40,199 nt of DNA from Spirochaetota bacterium (GTDB lineage: Bacteria > Spirochaetota > UBA4802 > UBA5550): positions 1 through 40,199 of the forward strand of contig JAKLIV010000012.1 in NCBI GenBank assembly GCA_022709405.1, read 5' to 3'. Each line of letters starts with the position of its first letter. The stretch's first letter is position 1. The notes below the pieces were generated by a model. That model was not told where the DNA came from, searched no databases, and saw only the letters and a program-made list of their open reading frames with translations. The position numbers were made by a program, and so were the translations under genes. This document shows, piece after piece, positions 9,245 to 18,363 of this stretch.

Positions 9245-11254
9245 ATGCCGCAATTCAAGGTCATATCGAGCTACAGCCCGTCGGGCGACCAGGACCAGGC
9301 CATCGACAGGCTCGCGAAGGGGATACTCGCGGGCGAGCGCTGCCAGACGCTCCTGGGCGTTACCGGCTCGGGCAAAACCTTCACCATGGCCAAGGTGATG
9401 GAGCGCGTTCAGAAGCCCTCGCTCGTGCTCACCCACAACAAGACCCTGGCCGCGCAGCTGTACCGCGAGTTCACTGAATACTTCCCCGACAACGCGGTCG
9501 AGTACTTCGTCTCCTACTATGACTACTACCAGCCCGAGGCCTACGTGGTCTCCTCCGACCTGTATATCGAGAAAGACTCATCGGTCAACGACGAGATCGA
9601 CCGGCTGCGCCTCAAGGCTACCTCGTCCATTCTCGAGCGCAAAGACGTCATCGTGGTCTCCTCGGTCTCGTGCATCTACGGCCTGGGATCGCCGGGCGAG
9701 TTCGAGCGCTTCCACATCCGCATACGCAGGGGCGACCAGCTCGACCGCGACGAGTTGTTGCGAAAGCTCGTGTCGATACACTACGAGCGCAACGACATGT
9801 CGTTCGTGCGCGGCACGTTCAGGGTCAGGGGGGATACGGTCGAGGTGTACCCGGCCTATCTCAAGCAGGAGGCCTTCCGGGTCGAGTTCTTCGGCGACGA
9901 GATCGATTCGATCACGACACTGCACCCGGTCACGGGAAATGTCCTGGGCCGGCCCGACTCGATCTACGTTTACCCGGCCAAGCATTTCGTTTCCTCTCCG
10001 GATGAGATGAAGGAGACGCTGCGCCTCATCGAGGCGGAGCTTGCCGAACGGCTCGATGAGCTCAGGGGGATGAACAGGCTCGTGGAGGCCCAGCGGCTCG
10101 AGAGCCGCACCCGCTACGACATGGAAATGCTGCAGGAGATGGGCTACTGCAACGGTATCGAGAACTATTCGAGGATAATATCCCGTCGCGATAAAGGCGA
10201 GCGGCCCGCGTGCCTGCTCGACTATTTCAAGGGGGATTTCATCCTCTTCGTCGACGAGTCGCACGTGACGCTGCCCCAGGTCAGGGGGATGTACCGCGGC
10301 GATCTCTCGCGCAAGCAGAACCTGGTCGACTACGGTTTCCGACTTCCATCCGCGCTCGACAACCGTCCCCTGTACTTCGAGGAATTCGAGAACATGGTGA
10401 GCCAGGCAGTGTACGTGTCTGCCACGCCCGCGGAATACGAGCTCGCACGAAGCACGAGCGTCGTCGAACAGGTAATCAGGCCCACGGGCCTGCTCGACCC
10501 GCGCATCGTGATCAAGCCCGCGAAAAACCAGGTCGACGACCTGATCGGAGAGGTGAACGCCCGGATCGAAAAAAACGAGCGTGTCCTGGTCACGACCCTG
10601 ACCAAGAAAATGTCCGAGGACCTGACCGGGTACTTCACCGAGATCGGCATCAGGGCCCGCTACCTGCATTCGGAGATCGAGACCATCGAGCGCGTGGAGA
10701 TCATCCGCGATCTGCGCAAGGGAGAGTTCGACTGCCTCATAGGCATCAACCTGCTGCGCGAGGGCCTCGACATTCCCGAGGTGTCGCTCGTCGCCATACT
10801 CGACGCGGACAAGGAAGGTTTTTTGCGCTCTGAACGCTCGCTCATACAGACCGCGGGCAGGGCCGCGCGAAACGTCAACGGCACGGTCATCATGTACGCA
10901 GACTCGGTCACGGACTCCATGCAGCGCGCGATCGACGAGACGTCGAGAAGGCGCGCGATCCAGGAGGCGTACAACACCGAGCACGGCATAACCCCGGAAA
11001 GCATAAAGAAGGACATCCGCGATCTGATCGAGCGCGAGTATATAAGAGAGAACAGCTTCGTGTCCATGGTCGCAGACTACGCGGGCGAGTACCGCACCTC
11101 GAGCCTGGACGACCAGAAACAGCTGCGCGACCGGCTCAAGGCCGATATGCTCCAGGCGGCCGAGGACCTCGAGTTCGAGCGCGCGGCCGCGCTGCGCGAC
11201 CAGATGATGGAAGTTGAGAAAAAAATCAATCTAATGTCGAAGGTGAAAAAATGA
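9245..11254 (+). CDS. uvrB: Excinuclease ABC subunit B
   Basis: 669 residues, the normal UvrB length. The ATG at 9245 is preferred: AGGTG lies 9 nt upstream and the protein then begins as UvrB does ([17 protein letters not shown]). Walker A GVTGSGKT is at 38-45 and the DNA-clamping beta-hairpin starts with [10 protein letters not shown] at 91-100. The DESH helicase box and [14 protein letters not shown] follow, then the C-terminal helicase half and the UVR motif in the last ~40 residues that contacts UvrC. UvrB is the damage-verifying helicase of nucleotide excision repair. It overlaps nadC by ATGA, so the two are translationally coupled, although the functions are unrelated. Confidence 0.98.
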   Translation: MPQFKVISSYSPSGDQDQAIDRLAKGILAGERCQTLLGVTGSGKTFTMAKVMERVQKPSLVLTHNKTLAAQLYREFTEYFPDNAVEYFVSYYDYYQPEAYVVSSDLYIEKDSSVNDEIDRLRLKATSSILERKDVIVVSSVSCIYGLGSPGEFERFHIRIRRGDQLDRDELLRKLVSIHYERNDMSFVRGTFRVRGDTVEVYPAYLKQEAFRVEFFGDEIDSITTLHPVTGNVLGRPDSIYVYPAKHFVSSPDEMKETLRLIEAELAERLDELRGMNRLVEAQRLESRTRYDMEMLQEMGYCNGIENYSRIISRRDKGERPACLLDYFKGDFILFVDESHVTLPQVRGMYRGDLSRKQNLVDYGFRLPSALDNRPLYFEEFENMVSQAVYVSATPAEYELARSTSVVEQVIRPTGLLDPRIVIKPAKNQVDDLIGEVNARIEKNERVLVTTLTKKMSEDLTGYFTEIGIRARYLHSEIETIERVEIIRDLRKGEFDCLIGINLLREGLDIPEVSLVAILDADKEGFLRSERSLIQTAGRAARNVNGTVIMYADSVTDSMQRAIDETSRRRAIQEAYNTEHGITPESIKKDIRDLIEREYIRENSFVSMVADYAGEYRTSSLDDQKQLRDRLKADMLQAAEDLEFERAAALRDQMMEVEKKINLMSKVKK

Positions 11255-12093
11255 CCGCCCATATCGCGATCGAAGACGTAGAAGACCTCATCCTAATGGC
11301 GCTCAACGAGGACATCGGCGACGGCGACGTCACATCCGAGGCCATTTTCAATGCAGGTGAAATTTCTACCGGCACGGTGTTCGCCAAGGAGGAGGGGATT
11401 TTCTGCGGCGCAGACATGGCGCGACACGTGTATGCCTGCGTGGACCCGCTGATCTCGGTGACCGTGCACGTGACCGATGGTTCGGCCGTTAAGCCCGGCG
11501 CCGCGGTGCTCACCGCAAGCGGGCCGACCGTGGGCGTGCTTTCCGGCGAGCGCACCGTGCTCAACTTTCTGCAGAGGATGTCGGGAATCGCGACAAGGAC
11601 ATTCCGCCTGGTGAAGATACTCGAGGGCACCGGCATCAGGGTGCTCGACACGCGCAAGACCCTTCCGGGCTTCAGGCTGCTCGACAAGTACGCGGTGCGC
11701 GCAGGCGGCGGCACAAACCACCGCATGGGCCTGTACGACATGGTGATGATCAAGGACAACCACATCGAGACAGCAGGCGGGATTACGCCCGCGGTGAAAA
11801 TCATACGCGCGGCGCACGGCGACACCTACCGAGTCGAGGTCGAGGCCTCAACGGTTGACGAAGCCGGCGAGGCCGCGAATGCGGGCGCAGACATCATCAT
11901 GCTCGACAACATGAGCCGGGCCGACATGGAAAAGGCCGTGGCGATCATCGCGGGCCGCGCCGAAATCGAGGTTTCGGGCAACATGGACGAGGAGCGACTC
12001 GCGACGCTGCGGGGCCTCGGGGTGCAGTACGTGTCCATCGGCGCGCTCACGCATTCGGTAAGGGCTTTTGATTTATCCATGAAGTTTAAGTAA
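11251..12093 (+). CDS. nadC: Quinolinate phosphoribosyltransferase (nicotinate-nucleotide pyrophosphorylase)
   Basis: 280 residues, the standard size. It converts quinolinate and PRPP to nicotinate mononucleotide, CO2 and PPi in de novo NAD synthesis. Family signatures are present: [12 protein letters not shown] near the N-terminus, [16 protein letters not shown], the active-site stretch [38 protein letters not shown], and the barrel end with EVSGNMDEE. The gene starts at the ATGA overlap with uvrB, so its ribosome supply probably comes from termination of uvrB. nadA and nadB are not in the window. A GC-rich hairpin follows 12 bp after the stop. Confidence 0.97.
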   Translation: MTAHIAIEDVEDLILMALNEDIGDGDVTSEAIFNAGEISTGTVFAKEEGIFCGADMARHVYACVDPLISVTVHVTDGSAVKPGAAVLTASGPTVGVLSGERTVLNFLQRMSGIATRTFRLVKILEGTGIRVLDTRKTLPGFRLLDKYAVRAGGGTNHRMGLYDMVMIKDNHIETAGGITPAVKIIRAAHGDTYRVEVEASTVDEAGEAANAGADIIMLDNMSRADMEKAVAIIAGRAEIEVSGNMDEERLATLRGLGVQYVSIGALTHSVRAFDLSMKFK

Positions 12094-12104
12094 ACCCACC
12101 CCAG

Positions 12105-12126
12105 CCCCTCCCTTGAAAGGGAGGGG
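12105..12126. repeat. GC-rich palindrome after nadC
   Basis: CCCCTCCCTT (12105-12114) and AAGGGAGGGG (12117-12126) are perfect arms. No T-run follows on the plus strand (next bases AGCAAAAGGG). The form is typical of dispersed extragenic palindromes; it could instead slow transcription between nadC and the ferredoxin gene at 12148. Confidence 0.5.
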
Positions 12127-12147
12127 AGCAAAAGGGAGAATGACCAT

Positions 12148-13254
12148 ATGCAAAAAATTATCCTCTACTACCTCTCCGGAACCGGTAACACGTTCCGGGT
12201 CGTGCGATGGATGTGCGATGCGGCCGCGAAGAAAAATTTCGACGCGGTGCCCGTTGCGGTCGAGCACGCAGATCCGCGCACGGAGCTTACCGCGCAGGTC
12301 GATATCGTGGGAATCGGCATGCCGACCCACGGGTTCACGCTTCCGTGGAAGGTACTGAAATTCCTGCTGCACATCCCCCGCGGCAAGGGGGCGCAGGCGT
12401 TTGCCTTTGCCACACGCGCCGGGGCCAAGTACGGGCCCATACCCGGCTACCCGCCCGGGATAGCAGGCTCGTCGATTTTCATCGCCGCACTGGTGCTGGC
12501 GCTCAAGGGCTACCGTGTCAGGGGAATCATGAGCGTGAACATGCCTTCGAACTGGATGTCGCTGCACTCGGGACTGCGGGCCGACATCGTGCAGACCATA
12601 ATCGGGAAGGCGCGGCCCAGGGCCGAGGCCTTCATTGAAAAAATTACCGGCGGAAAGACCGTGTTCTTCACCGGAAACGTTCTGTACGAGCTCGTCTGCG
12701 CCCTGGCCCTTTCGTGGATTTCGGCCGGGTATCTTTTCATCGGCCGGTTTTCCCTGGCCAAGCTTTTTTTCGCGAACACGAAATGCAACGGCTGCGGACT
12801 GTGCGCAAAAAACTGCCCGACGCAATCGATCATAATGCTCGGCAAAAAGAATCCCCGCCCGTACTGGTCGCTCACGTGCGAAAGCTGCATGCGCTGCATG
12901 GGATACTGCCCCAACAAGGCGATCGAAGCGGGCCACTCCTGGGCCGCGGTCCTGTATTATGTGACCATGGAAATCCCCGCTACCGCAATCGTGATGAAAC
13001 ACCTGGTCGATCGCTGGCCATGGATCTTGCAGCTCAACCGGCCTGCCGGGTTTCTCCTTTTCCTGTGCTATTATTTTACGGTCCTCTGGGCCGGGTACTG
13101 GATATTCTGGCTTCTCGTGCGGATTCCTCTTGGCAATTATCTATTCACCTACACCACGCTCACCCGCTGGTACCGCAGATACCACGAACCAGAGACGAAG
13201 CTGAATGATTTTCAGACATCCTCCATGGAGCACCGGGATAACGCATCATCCTGA
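12148..13254 (+). CDS. EFR1-type flavodoxin/ferredoxin membrane protein
   Basis: 368 residues. The N-terminus has a flavodoxin-like fold with the FMN phosphate loop SGTGNT (10-15). A central part carries two [4Fe-4S] motifs: C213, C216, C219, C223-Pro and C244, C247, C250, C254-Pro, both complete CX2CX2CX3CP. About residues 265-340 hold two or three hydrophobic segments, and another hydrophobic stretch precedes the clusters near residue 190, so the protein is probably membrane bound with the redox centres in the cytoplasm. This order matches the EFR1 family, whose members are thought to shuttle electrons, but no substrate is established from sequence. An AAGGGAGA element lies about 9 nt before the ATG. 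No partner enzyme is adjacent; it follows nadC in the same direction across a palindrome. Confidence 0.85.
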   Translation: MQKIILYYLSGTGNTFRVVRWMCDAAAKKNFDAVPVAVEHADPRTELTAQVDIVGIGMPTHGFTLPWKVLKFLLHIPRGKGAQAFAFATRAGAKYGPIPGYPPGIAGSSIFIAALVLALKGYRVRGIMSVNMPSNWMSLHSGLRADIVQTIIGKARPRAEAFIEKITGGKTVFFTGNVLYELVCALALSWISAGYLFIGRFSLAKLFFANTKCNGCGLCAKNCPTQSIIMLGKKNPRPYWSLTCESCMRCMGYCPNKAIEAGHSWAAVLYYVTMEIPATAIVMKHLVDRWPWILQLNRPAGFLLFLCYYFTVLWAGYWIFWLLVRIPLGNYLFTYTTLTRWYRRYHEPETKLNDFQTSSMEHRDNASS

Positions 13255-13409
13255 ATACGATGCCGGCAGCTTATTCTGATAGAAGAAATATGCAGGCCAA
13301 TTTTTTTCTTGCAATTTTACCTGTTCTCTATAGATTTAGTCGTGTTTATCTCAAAATTATATTGCGTGCCTCCACTTCTCCCGGAGTGGCCGCGCGAACA
13401 AATCAGTCA

Positions 13410-13425
13410 TTGATATAATTATCAA
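13410..13425. promoter_or_regulatory. Operator-like inverted repeat upstream of pstS
   Basis: TTGATA (13410-13415) and TATCAA (13420-13425) are perfect inverted arms around TAAT, 98 bp before the pstS start, in the 268-bp gap after the ferredoxin gene. The central bases also resemble a -10 box (TATAAT at 13414-13419). I saw no clear tandem Pho-box repeats. Binding factor unknown. Confidence 0.3.
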
Positions 13426-13522
13426 CTTCGTACTCCCACCGGGGCGGCGCACTGAGCATGTCGAAGTGGCCAGTGGAGCAGACTGATGGATTGGAGAATA
13501 TGGATTATCAAAGGAGCCTGAC

Positions 13523-14470
13523 ATGAAGAAACAATCAACTGCAACGGCAGCAATTATCGCCATTTTAGCGGCCTGCTTTCTTGTCTCATGCGCCAAAACC
13601 GGCGAAAAAACCAAACTGACGATATCCGGAGCCTGGGCTCTGTACCCGATGGTGGTGGCCTGGTCCGAAGAATACCGCAAGGACAACCCGGACGTGACAA
13701 TCGACATCTCCGCCGGCGGCGCAGGCAAAGGCATGGCTGACGCACTTTCCGGGGTCGTGGACCTCGGCATGGTTTCGCGCGACGTGACCGACGCAGAGAT
13801 TTCCAAAGGCGCATGGTGGATATCGGTGGTCAAGGATGCGGTGGTCCCGACGATCAATGCGAAAAACCCCCTTTTCGACCGGCTCGTTTCACGGGGCGTC
13901 ACGAAGAACGAATTCAGCCGGATATGGATCGCGGGAAAGATCAAAAAATGGAGCAGCCTCGTTCCATCCGACAAGGACGTTCTTCTCCACGTGTACACAC
14001 GGTCGGACGCATGCGGAGCGGCCGAGACCTGGGCGAAGTATCTCGATGCAAAACAGGAAAACCTCAAGGGAGTCGGAGTGTACGGCGACCCGGGCGTGGC
14101 CGACGCGGTGAAGAACGACATTCTCGGGCTGGGATACAACAATATCAACTACGCCTATGATGCCGGCACCAAAAAGCCGATCGAAGGGATTTCTCCCCTG
14201 CCGCTGGATGTCGACGGCAACGGCAGAATCGATGAGAAGGAAAATTTCTACACGAACCGCGACTCGATGATGAAGGCCATTGCCGACGGCAAGTACCCCT
14301 CCCCTCCGGCGAGGAACCTGCACCTCGTCGCGCAGGGCAAGCCGAAAAACGAGCAGGCCGTCAGGTTCCTGCGCTGGATCCTCTCCGACGGCCAGAAACT
14401 CGTAGACCAGGCGGGATATATTCCGCTGAGCAGCGAACTGCTGAAGCAGCAGATAGACAAGCTGGATTGA
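13523..14470 (+). CDS. pstS: Phosphate ABC transporter, substrate-binding lipoprotein
   Basis: 315 residues. The signal sequence ends in the lipobox LVSC with Cys23, so the protein should be lipid-anchored facing the periplasm. The mature part has the PstS pattern: the early phosphate-binding Ser region (ISGAWALYPMVVAWSEEY), the glycine turn SAGGAGKGMADALSG, and the DLGMVSRDV strand. It also has TRSDACGAAETW and the C-terminal AVRFLRWILSDGQKLV helix. It captures inorganic phosphate for the PstCA channel. The gene leads a tight operon S-C-A-B. AGGAG lies 9 nt before the ATG. It is a somewhat divergent PstS, so another oxyanion (for example tungstate) is a minor alternative. Confidence 0.88.
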   Translation: MKKQSTATAAIIAILAACFLVSCAKTGEKTKLTISGAWALYPMVVAWSEEYRKDNPDVTIDISAGGAGKGMADALSGVVDLGMVSRDVTDAEISKGAWWISVVKDAVVPTINAKNPLFDRLVSRGVTKNEFSRIWIAGKIKKWSSLVPSDKDVLLHVYTRSDACGAAETWAKYLDAKQENLKGVGVYGDPGVADAVKNDILGLGYNNINYAYDAGTKKPIEGISPLPLDVDGNGRIDEKENFYTNRDSMMKAIADGKYPSPPARNLHLVAQGKPKNEQAVRFLRWILSDGQKLVDQAGYIPLSSELLKQQIDKLD

Positions 14471-14481
14471 CCGGGCTGCCG

Positions 14482-15375
14482 ATGGCCGGAAAAAGATCGA
14501 TCAGGGACGCAAGGGCCGGAAGGCTGATGTTTTTCATGACTTCGGCCTGCGCCCTTATCGTCGTTTTCATGGCCGCAGGCCTGCTCATCAAGTCGTTTCC
14601 CGTGCTTCGCGCAAATTCTCCGGCGCAGATACTCTTTTCCGATTCATGGAGCCCCCTGAAAGGCGAATTCGGCATGCTCGCCTTCATCGCCGGAACGGTA
14701 TGGGTGACCGGCCTTTCGGCCCTTATCGCGATGCCGGTTTCGCTTTTTTCCGCGATATACCTTTCCGAATACGCTCCCTCATGGCTCAGGAAAATCTCCA
14801 GGCCGTTCATGGACGTCCTTGCCGGGATCCCCTCGGTGGTTTTCGGCGTATGGGGGATACTGATCATCGTGCCGCTGGTGCGCGACTGCATCGCGCCCTT
14901 TTTCGGCGTCTATTCATCGGGATATTCGATACTCGCGGCCTCGATCGTGCTGGCGGTCATGGTTTTTCCGATCATAATCCAGATCACTATCGAGGTATTT
15001 CATTCGATACCCGGCGAGCTCAGGGATGCGTCGCTTTCCCTCGGCGCAACGAAATGGCAGACCATCAAGCTCGTGCTTCTGAGAAAGGCCCTGCCGGGAA
15101 TCATCGCCGCCAACGTTCTCGGATTTTCCCGGGCGTTCGGGGAGACCATGGCGGTTCTCATGGTCGCGGGCAATATCCCGGCCATACCGCACTCGCCGCT
15201 CGACGCGGGGTATCCTTTACCGGCGCTGATAGCGAACAATTACGGTGAGATGCTTTCCATTCCCCTGTACGACTCGGCGCTCATGCTCGCGGCTCTGGTG
15301 CTCTTCCTGATCGTGATCATGTTCAACCTGCTGTCCAGGTACATACTGTCCAGGATCAACCTGAGGGCCGCATGA
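14482..15375 (+). CDS. pstC: Phosphate ABC transporter permease PstC
   Basis: About 297 residues from the ATG at 14482. A TTG at 14467 would overlap the pstS stop by 4 nt and add five residues; neither start has a clear ribosome site, so the choice is open and coupling to pstS is likely. Six membrane helices are visible, starting at residues 13-38 (FFMTSACALIVVFMAAGLLI). The inner-membrane coupling loop carries the binding-protein-dependent permease signature (ELRDASLSLGATKWQT), followed by NVLGFSRAFGETMAVLMVAGN, the PstC hallmark. With PstA it forms the phosphate channel driven by PstB. Confidence 0.92.
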   Translation: MAGKRSIRDARAGRLMFFMTSACALIVVFMAAGLLIKSFPVLRANSPAQILFSDSWSPLKGEFGMLAFIAGTVWVTGLSALIAMPVSLFSAIYLSEYAPSWLRKISRPFMDVLAGIPSVVFGVWGILIIVPLVRDCIAPFFGVYSSGYSILAASIVLAVMVFPIIIQITIEVFHSIPGELRDASLSLGATKWQTIKLVLLRKALPGIIAANVLGFSRAFGETMAVLMVAGNIPAIPHSPLDAGYPLPALIANNYGEMLSIPLYDSALMLAALVLFLIVIMFNLLSRYILSRINLRAA

Positions 15376-16226
15376 CGAGCCGTAAAAAAATCGAGGAGCT
15401 GTTTTTCAAGTGCCTGATGGTGCTGAGCCTGCTCGCGGTCATGGGATCGCTCGTGCTGATCATCGGGACCGTCATATACAAGGGCGCGGGCTCCATGAGC
15501 CTCGACATGATAACCAGCACCCCTGAAGGCGGATATTACCTCGGCAAAAAAGGCGGCATTCTCAACGCGATCGCAGGCTCGTTGATACTTACCGGAATCG
15601 CCACCGTGGCCGCAATCGCGCTCGCCCTGCCTCTCGCGCTTTATATAAACCTTTACCGCGCCAGGAGGTCCCGTTTCGCCGAAATGGTCAGGCTGTCCAT
15701 GGATTTTCTCTGGGGCATACCGTCGATCGTGTACGGCGCGTTCGGCTTCTCGGTAATGATCTTCCTGGGGATCAGGGCCTCCCTGCTCGGCGGGATCATC
15801 GCGGTGACGCTGCTCATCATTCCCATAATGGCGAGGGCGATCGATGAAGCGGTGTCGCTCGTGCCGCGTGAGCTCCTCGACTCCTCATACAGCCTGGGGG
15901 CCACAAGATTCGAAGCGGCTTTTAAAATCGTTGTCAGGCAGTGTCTTCCCGGAATCGTGAGCGCGGTGCTCATAGCTTTCGGCAGGGGGATCGGTGACGC
16001 GGCGTCGGTCCTGTTCACCGCCGGATTCTCGGACCGTATTCCCCTTTCCCTGTCGGAGCCCGCTGCGACCCTTCCGCTCGCCATCTTTTTCCAGCTCGGC
16101 ACGCCGTTTCCCGAGGTGCGCGACAGGGCCTATGCGAGCGCGCTCATCCTTACCGTGATAATCCTGGCGCTCAGCATAACGGCCCGCGTGCTCGCGTCCA
16201 GGTTCAACAGGCATATCATAAAATAG
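15372..16226 (+). CDS. pstA: Phosphate ABC transporter permease PstA
   Basis: 284 residues; the ATG overlaps the pstC stop as ATGA. It has six hydrophobic segments (first at about 14-36) and the coupling-loop signature LLDSSYSLGATRFEAAFKIV. This is followed by AFGRGIGDAASVLFTAGFS, which is PstA-like but has DAASVLF where many PstA proteins have ETAPLLF. FFQLGTPFPEVRDRAYASALIL near the end is typical of PstA. It pairs with PstC in the inner membrane. It ends 9 nt before the pstB start. Confidence 0.92.
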   Translation: MTSRKKIEELFFKCLMVLSLLAVMGSLVLIIGTVIYKGAGSMSLDMITSTPEGGYYLGKKGGILNAIAGSLILTGIATVAAIALALPLALYINLYRARRSRFAEMVRLSMDFLWGIPSIVYGAFGFSVMIFLGIRASLLGGIIAVTLLIIPIMARAIDEAVSLVPRELLDSSYSLGATRFEAAFKIVVRQCLPGIVSAVLIAFGRGIGDAASVLFTAGFSDRIPLSLSEPAATLPLAIFFQLGTPFPEVRDRAYASALILTVIILALSITARVLASRFNRHIIK

Positions 16227-16235
16227 GAGCCCGTG

Positions 16236-16997
16236 ATGAAAGAGACATCCCATCTCAGGACCGAAAACCTGACAGTATCGTACGGCGGGGCCGAAGCGCT
16301 GAAGAACATAAACGTGGAAATTCCCGAAAAGCAGATCACAGCGATCATCGGGCCTTCGGGATGCGGGAAATCCACCCTGCTCAAGTCATTCAACCGCCTT
16401 CTCGAGGAAAACGACGGAGTAAAAATATCGGGCAGGGTCCTGGTCGACGGAGCCGACATCTACTCGGATTCAGAGGACATCACCTGCATACGAAAAAAAA
16501 TGGGTCTGCTGTCGCAGAGGCCCTACCCGCTTCCCATGTCGATCTACGACAATATCGCCTTCGGGCCCCGGATCCACGGCATGAAAAAAAAGGCCGGGCT
16601 CGACCGTCTCGTCGAAAAATACCTTTCGCTCGCCGGGCTCTGGGACGAGGTGAAAGACCGCCTGAACGAGCCCGCATCCCGCCTGTCGATCGGCCAGCAG
16701 CAGCGCCTCTGCCTCGCGCGGGGGCTCGCGGTCGAACCCGAGATCATCCTGGCAGACGAACCGACCTCGGCCCTTGACCCGAAATCGAGCCAGAAAATCG
16801 AGGAAGAATTCAAGAAGCTGAAAAGCGACTACACGATAATCATTGTGACCCACATATTGAGGCAGGCGCGTCGTCTCGCGGATTACGTCCTGTTCATTTA
16901 CCTCGGCGAGCTCATCGAACATGGGCCCTCGCGCCAGATATTCGAATCCCCCAGGGAGCAGGTAACCAGGGAATACATACAGGGCGTGATAAGCTGA
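16236..16997 (+). CDS. pstB: Phosphate ABC transporter ATPase
   Basis: 253 residues from ATG 16236, which has AGGAG 6 nt upstream; the in-frame GTG one codon earlier is too close to it. Walker A GPSGCGKST is at 39-47, followed by the PstB-type FNRLLEENDGVKISGRV. The phosphate-transporter Q-loop region QRPYPLPMSIYDNIAFGPRIHG and Walker B ILADEPTSALDP are also present. The ABC signature reads LSIGQQQR instead of the usual LSGGQQQR, a change at the third position that contacts ATP from the partner subunit. The protein hydrolyses ATP in the cytoplasm to power PstCA. No phoU follows, which is unusual but not rare. Confidence 0.95.
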   Translation: MKETSHLRTENLTVSYGGAEALKNINVEIPEKQITAIIGPSGCGKSTLLKSFNRLLEENDGVKISGRVLVDGADIYSDSEDITCIRKKMGLLSQRPYPLPMSIYDNIAFGPRIHGMKKKAGLDRLVEKYLSLAGLWDEVKDRLNEPASRLSIGQQQRLCLARGLAVEPEIILADEPTSALDPKSSQKIEEEFKKLKSDYTIIIVTHILRQARRLADYVLFIYLGELIEHGPSRQIFESPREQVTREYIQGVIS

Positions 16998-17011
16998 GCA
17001 TACCGCTTATC
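16988..17011 (+). terminator. Weak hairpin at the end of the pst operon
   Basis: GATAAGC (16988-16994) pairs with GCTTATC (17005-17011) around a 10-nt loop and overlaps the pstB stop codon. A short T-run (CTTTTTAAA) comes 12 nt later. It may end or trim the pst mRNA, but the geometry is poor for an intrinsic terminator. Confidence 0.3.
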
Positions 17012-17060
17012 CCGGTGTGGCTTTTTAAATCCTTCAGCAAATCCCCCATGTAATTTCTAT

Positions 17061-17088
17061 TTGCATTTAATACATCCGGTGATATAAT
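17061..17088 (+). promoter_or_regulatory. Sigma-70-like promoter for the 17137 sensor pair
   Basis: TTGCAT (17061-17066) and TATAAT (17083-17088) are separated by 16 nt, and lie about 50 bp before the ATG at 17137. The -10 is a perfect consensus and the -35 matches four of six bases. Transcription would start near 17095. Confidence 0.55.
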
Positions 17089-17136
17089 TATAATCAATGG
17101 CGTTCGGCCGGGGCAAAATCTGCGATGGAGGCGTGG

Positions 17137-17400
17137 ATGTACCAGATCAATGAAGTCATGTCCCTGGTTTTCTGGGTCGTCGGCTGTTTGCTTTTCGCAT
17201 ATTTATCACGGCGTAAAGCAGTACCCCGCTACCCCCTGCTTTTCGCTGCTTTTCTGTGCATCCTGTCGAGCAATGTTTTCACAATTATCGAGGGATTCGT
17301 CTTCTATGACGCATTCAACCTGCTCGAGCACCTGGCCTATCTCGCGGCCGCAGGCTTTTTTCTCGCGGGGATAATACTGGAAATCAGGGAGAGGCCATGA
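17137..17400 (+). CDS. Small three-TM protein, partner of the adjacent sensor kinase
   Basis: 87 residues from the ATG at 17137, which has GGAGG 5 nt upstream; an in-frame ATG at 17125 lacks this. Three hydrophobic segments lie near residues 8-25, 36-53 and 64-83, with short charged ends (SRRKAVPR; EIRERP). There is no catalytic domain. It overlaps the following kinase by ATGA, so the two are made together. Its pattern TIIEGF-x(8)-NLLEHLAYL resembles the membrane part of that kinase (NLLEHGG-x(6)-DFYEDFAEML), which suggests the two are related three-TM modules that associate in the inner membrane. This relation is my reading by eye. The signal sensed is unknown. Confidence 0.75.
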   Translation: MYQINEVMSLVFWVVGCLLFAYLSRRKAVPRYPLLFAAFLCILSSNVFTIIEGFVFYDAFNLLEHLAYLAAAGFFLAGIILEIRERP

Positions 17401-18335
17401 TCGAGTACACGATCAGCTGGATCAATGTCGCGTCAATGGCCATATTGACCGCCACGCTCTGCTCGATCATGTATAAGGCATCCAAAGGGATCATCATGCC
17501 CGACAGCGCCATTTTTCTCGGCATAATAATCTTCTTTTCTCTTTTTGTCTGCACCGGCAACCTGCTGGAGCACGGGGGAATAACCCCTGCGCTCGACTTC
17601 TACGAGGATTTCGCAGAGATGTTGGTCCCGCTGTTCATCATCATCCTGCTCAACTCAATGAGGCTCCATTCCCTTATCGACGAACGGGCGAAAAACATGC
17701 TCGAGCTCTCGGCCAGACTCAGGGAAAGGGACGAGCTCATCAAGGAGATCCATCACCGGGTGAAGAACAACCTCCAGATCGTGGTGAGCATCATAAATCT
17801 CCTGCGCAACGCCCATGACGAAAACAAAACGATCGAGCGCATACTCATGGCGCTCGAAAACAGGATATTTTCGATGTCTGCGGTATACGATACCGTGGGC
17901 GCCACCGAAAATTACGCGGTCATACCCGCCGGGCAATTCATAAAAAAAATCGGCGAGCAGGTCGCGTGCAACATTCCCTGCGAGATCAGGAATAAGAAAA
18001 TCGGCCTGTTCTACGATATAGACGATTCCATAAACTTCACTATCGAATACGCGGTGACTCTGGGCATGCTGGTGAACGAGATAATCACCAATGCGTTCCT
18101 GCACGCTTTCAACGGCCGCGACGAGGGCTCCATCACGATCAGCCTGAAAAAAAACGACGGGGAGACAACGCTTTCAATACGGGACAACGGTATCGGGGTG
18201 CGCTCCGATCGTTTCGAAAACGGGAAAACGACCATGGGTGCGGTATTGATCAAAAACCTCTCCGAGCAGATCAAAGGGACTTACTTTGTTTCTACCGACA
18301 ACGGAACGACCGTGACCGTCAGGTTCGGGGAGTGA
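17397..18335 (+). CDS. Membrane HisKA_2 sensor histidine kinase
   Basis: 312 residues. Residues 7-26, 38-56 and 73-90 are membrane segments with almost no periplasmic domain, so sensing probably occurs in the membrane or through the 87-residue partner. A short coiled linker leads to the HisKA_2 box EIHHRVKNNLQIVVSIINLL with the phosphoacceptor His at 119-120. The HATPase domain has NEIITNAFLHAF (N box) and DNGIGV (G1), then a short GTTVTVRFGE end. This class (HWE/HisKA_2) usually signals to stand-alone receivers or ANTAR-type outputs. No response regulator is next to it. Start: ATGA overlap with the upstream gene. Confidence 0.92.
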   Translation: MIEYTISWINVASMAILTATLCSIMYKASKGIIMPDSAIFLGIIIFFSLFVCTGNLLEHGGITPALDFYEDFAEMLVPLFIIILLNSMRLHSLIDERAKNMLELSARLRERDELIKEIHHRVKNNLQIVVSIINLLRNAHDENKTIERILMALENRIFSMSAVYDTVGATENYAVIPAGQFIKKIGEQVACNIPCEIRNKKIGLFYDIDDSINFTIEYAVTLGMLVNEIITNAFLHAFNGRDEGSITISLKKNDGETTLSIRDNGIGVRSDRFENGKTTMGAVLIKNLSEQIKGTYFVSTDNGTTVTVRFGE

Positions 18336-18363
18336 ACCCGGAATAACGCATCGCGCCGTAAGT

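Noticed and set aside
9578..10984. 468-codon open frame on the minus strand
   Set aside because: It lies fully antisense to uvrB, follows its high-GC codon pattern and has no motif or ribosome site.
13255..13522. Pho box before pstS
   Set aside because: No tandem CTGTCAT-like repeats are present; only an unrelated TTGATA inverted repeat.
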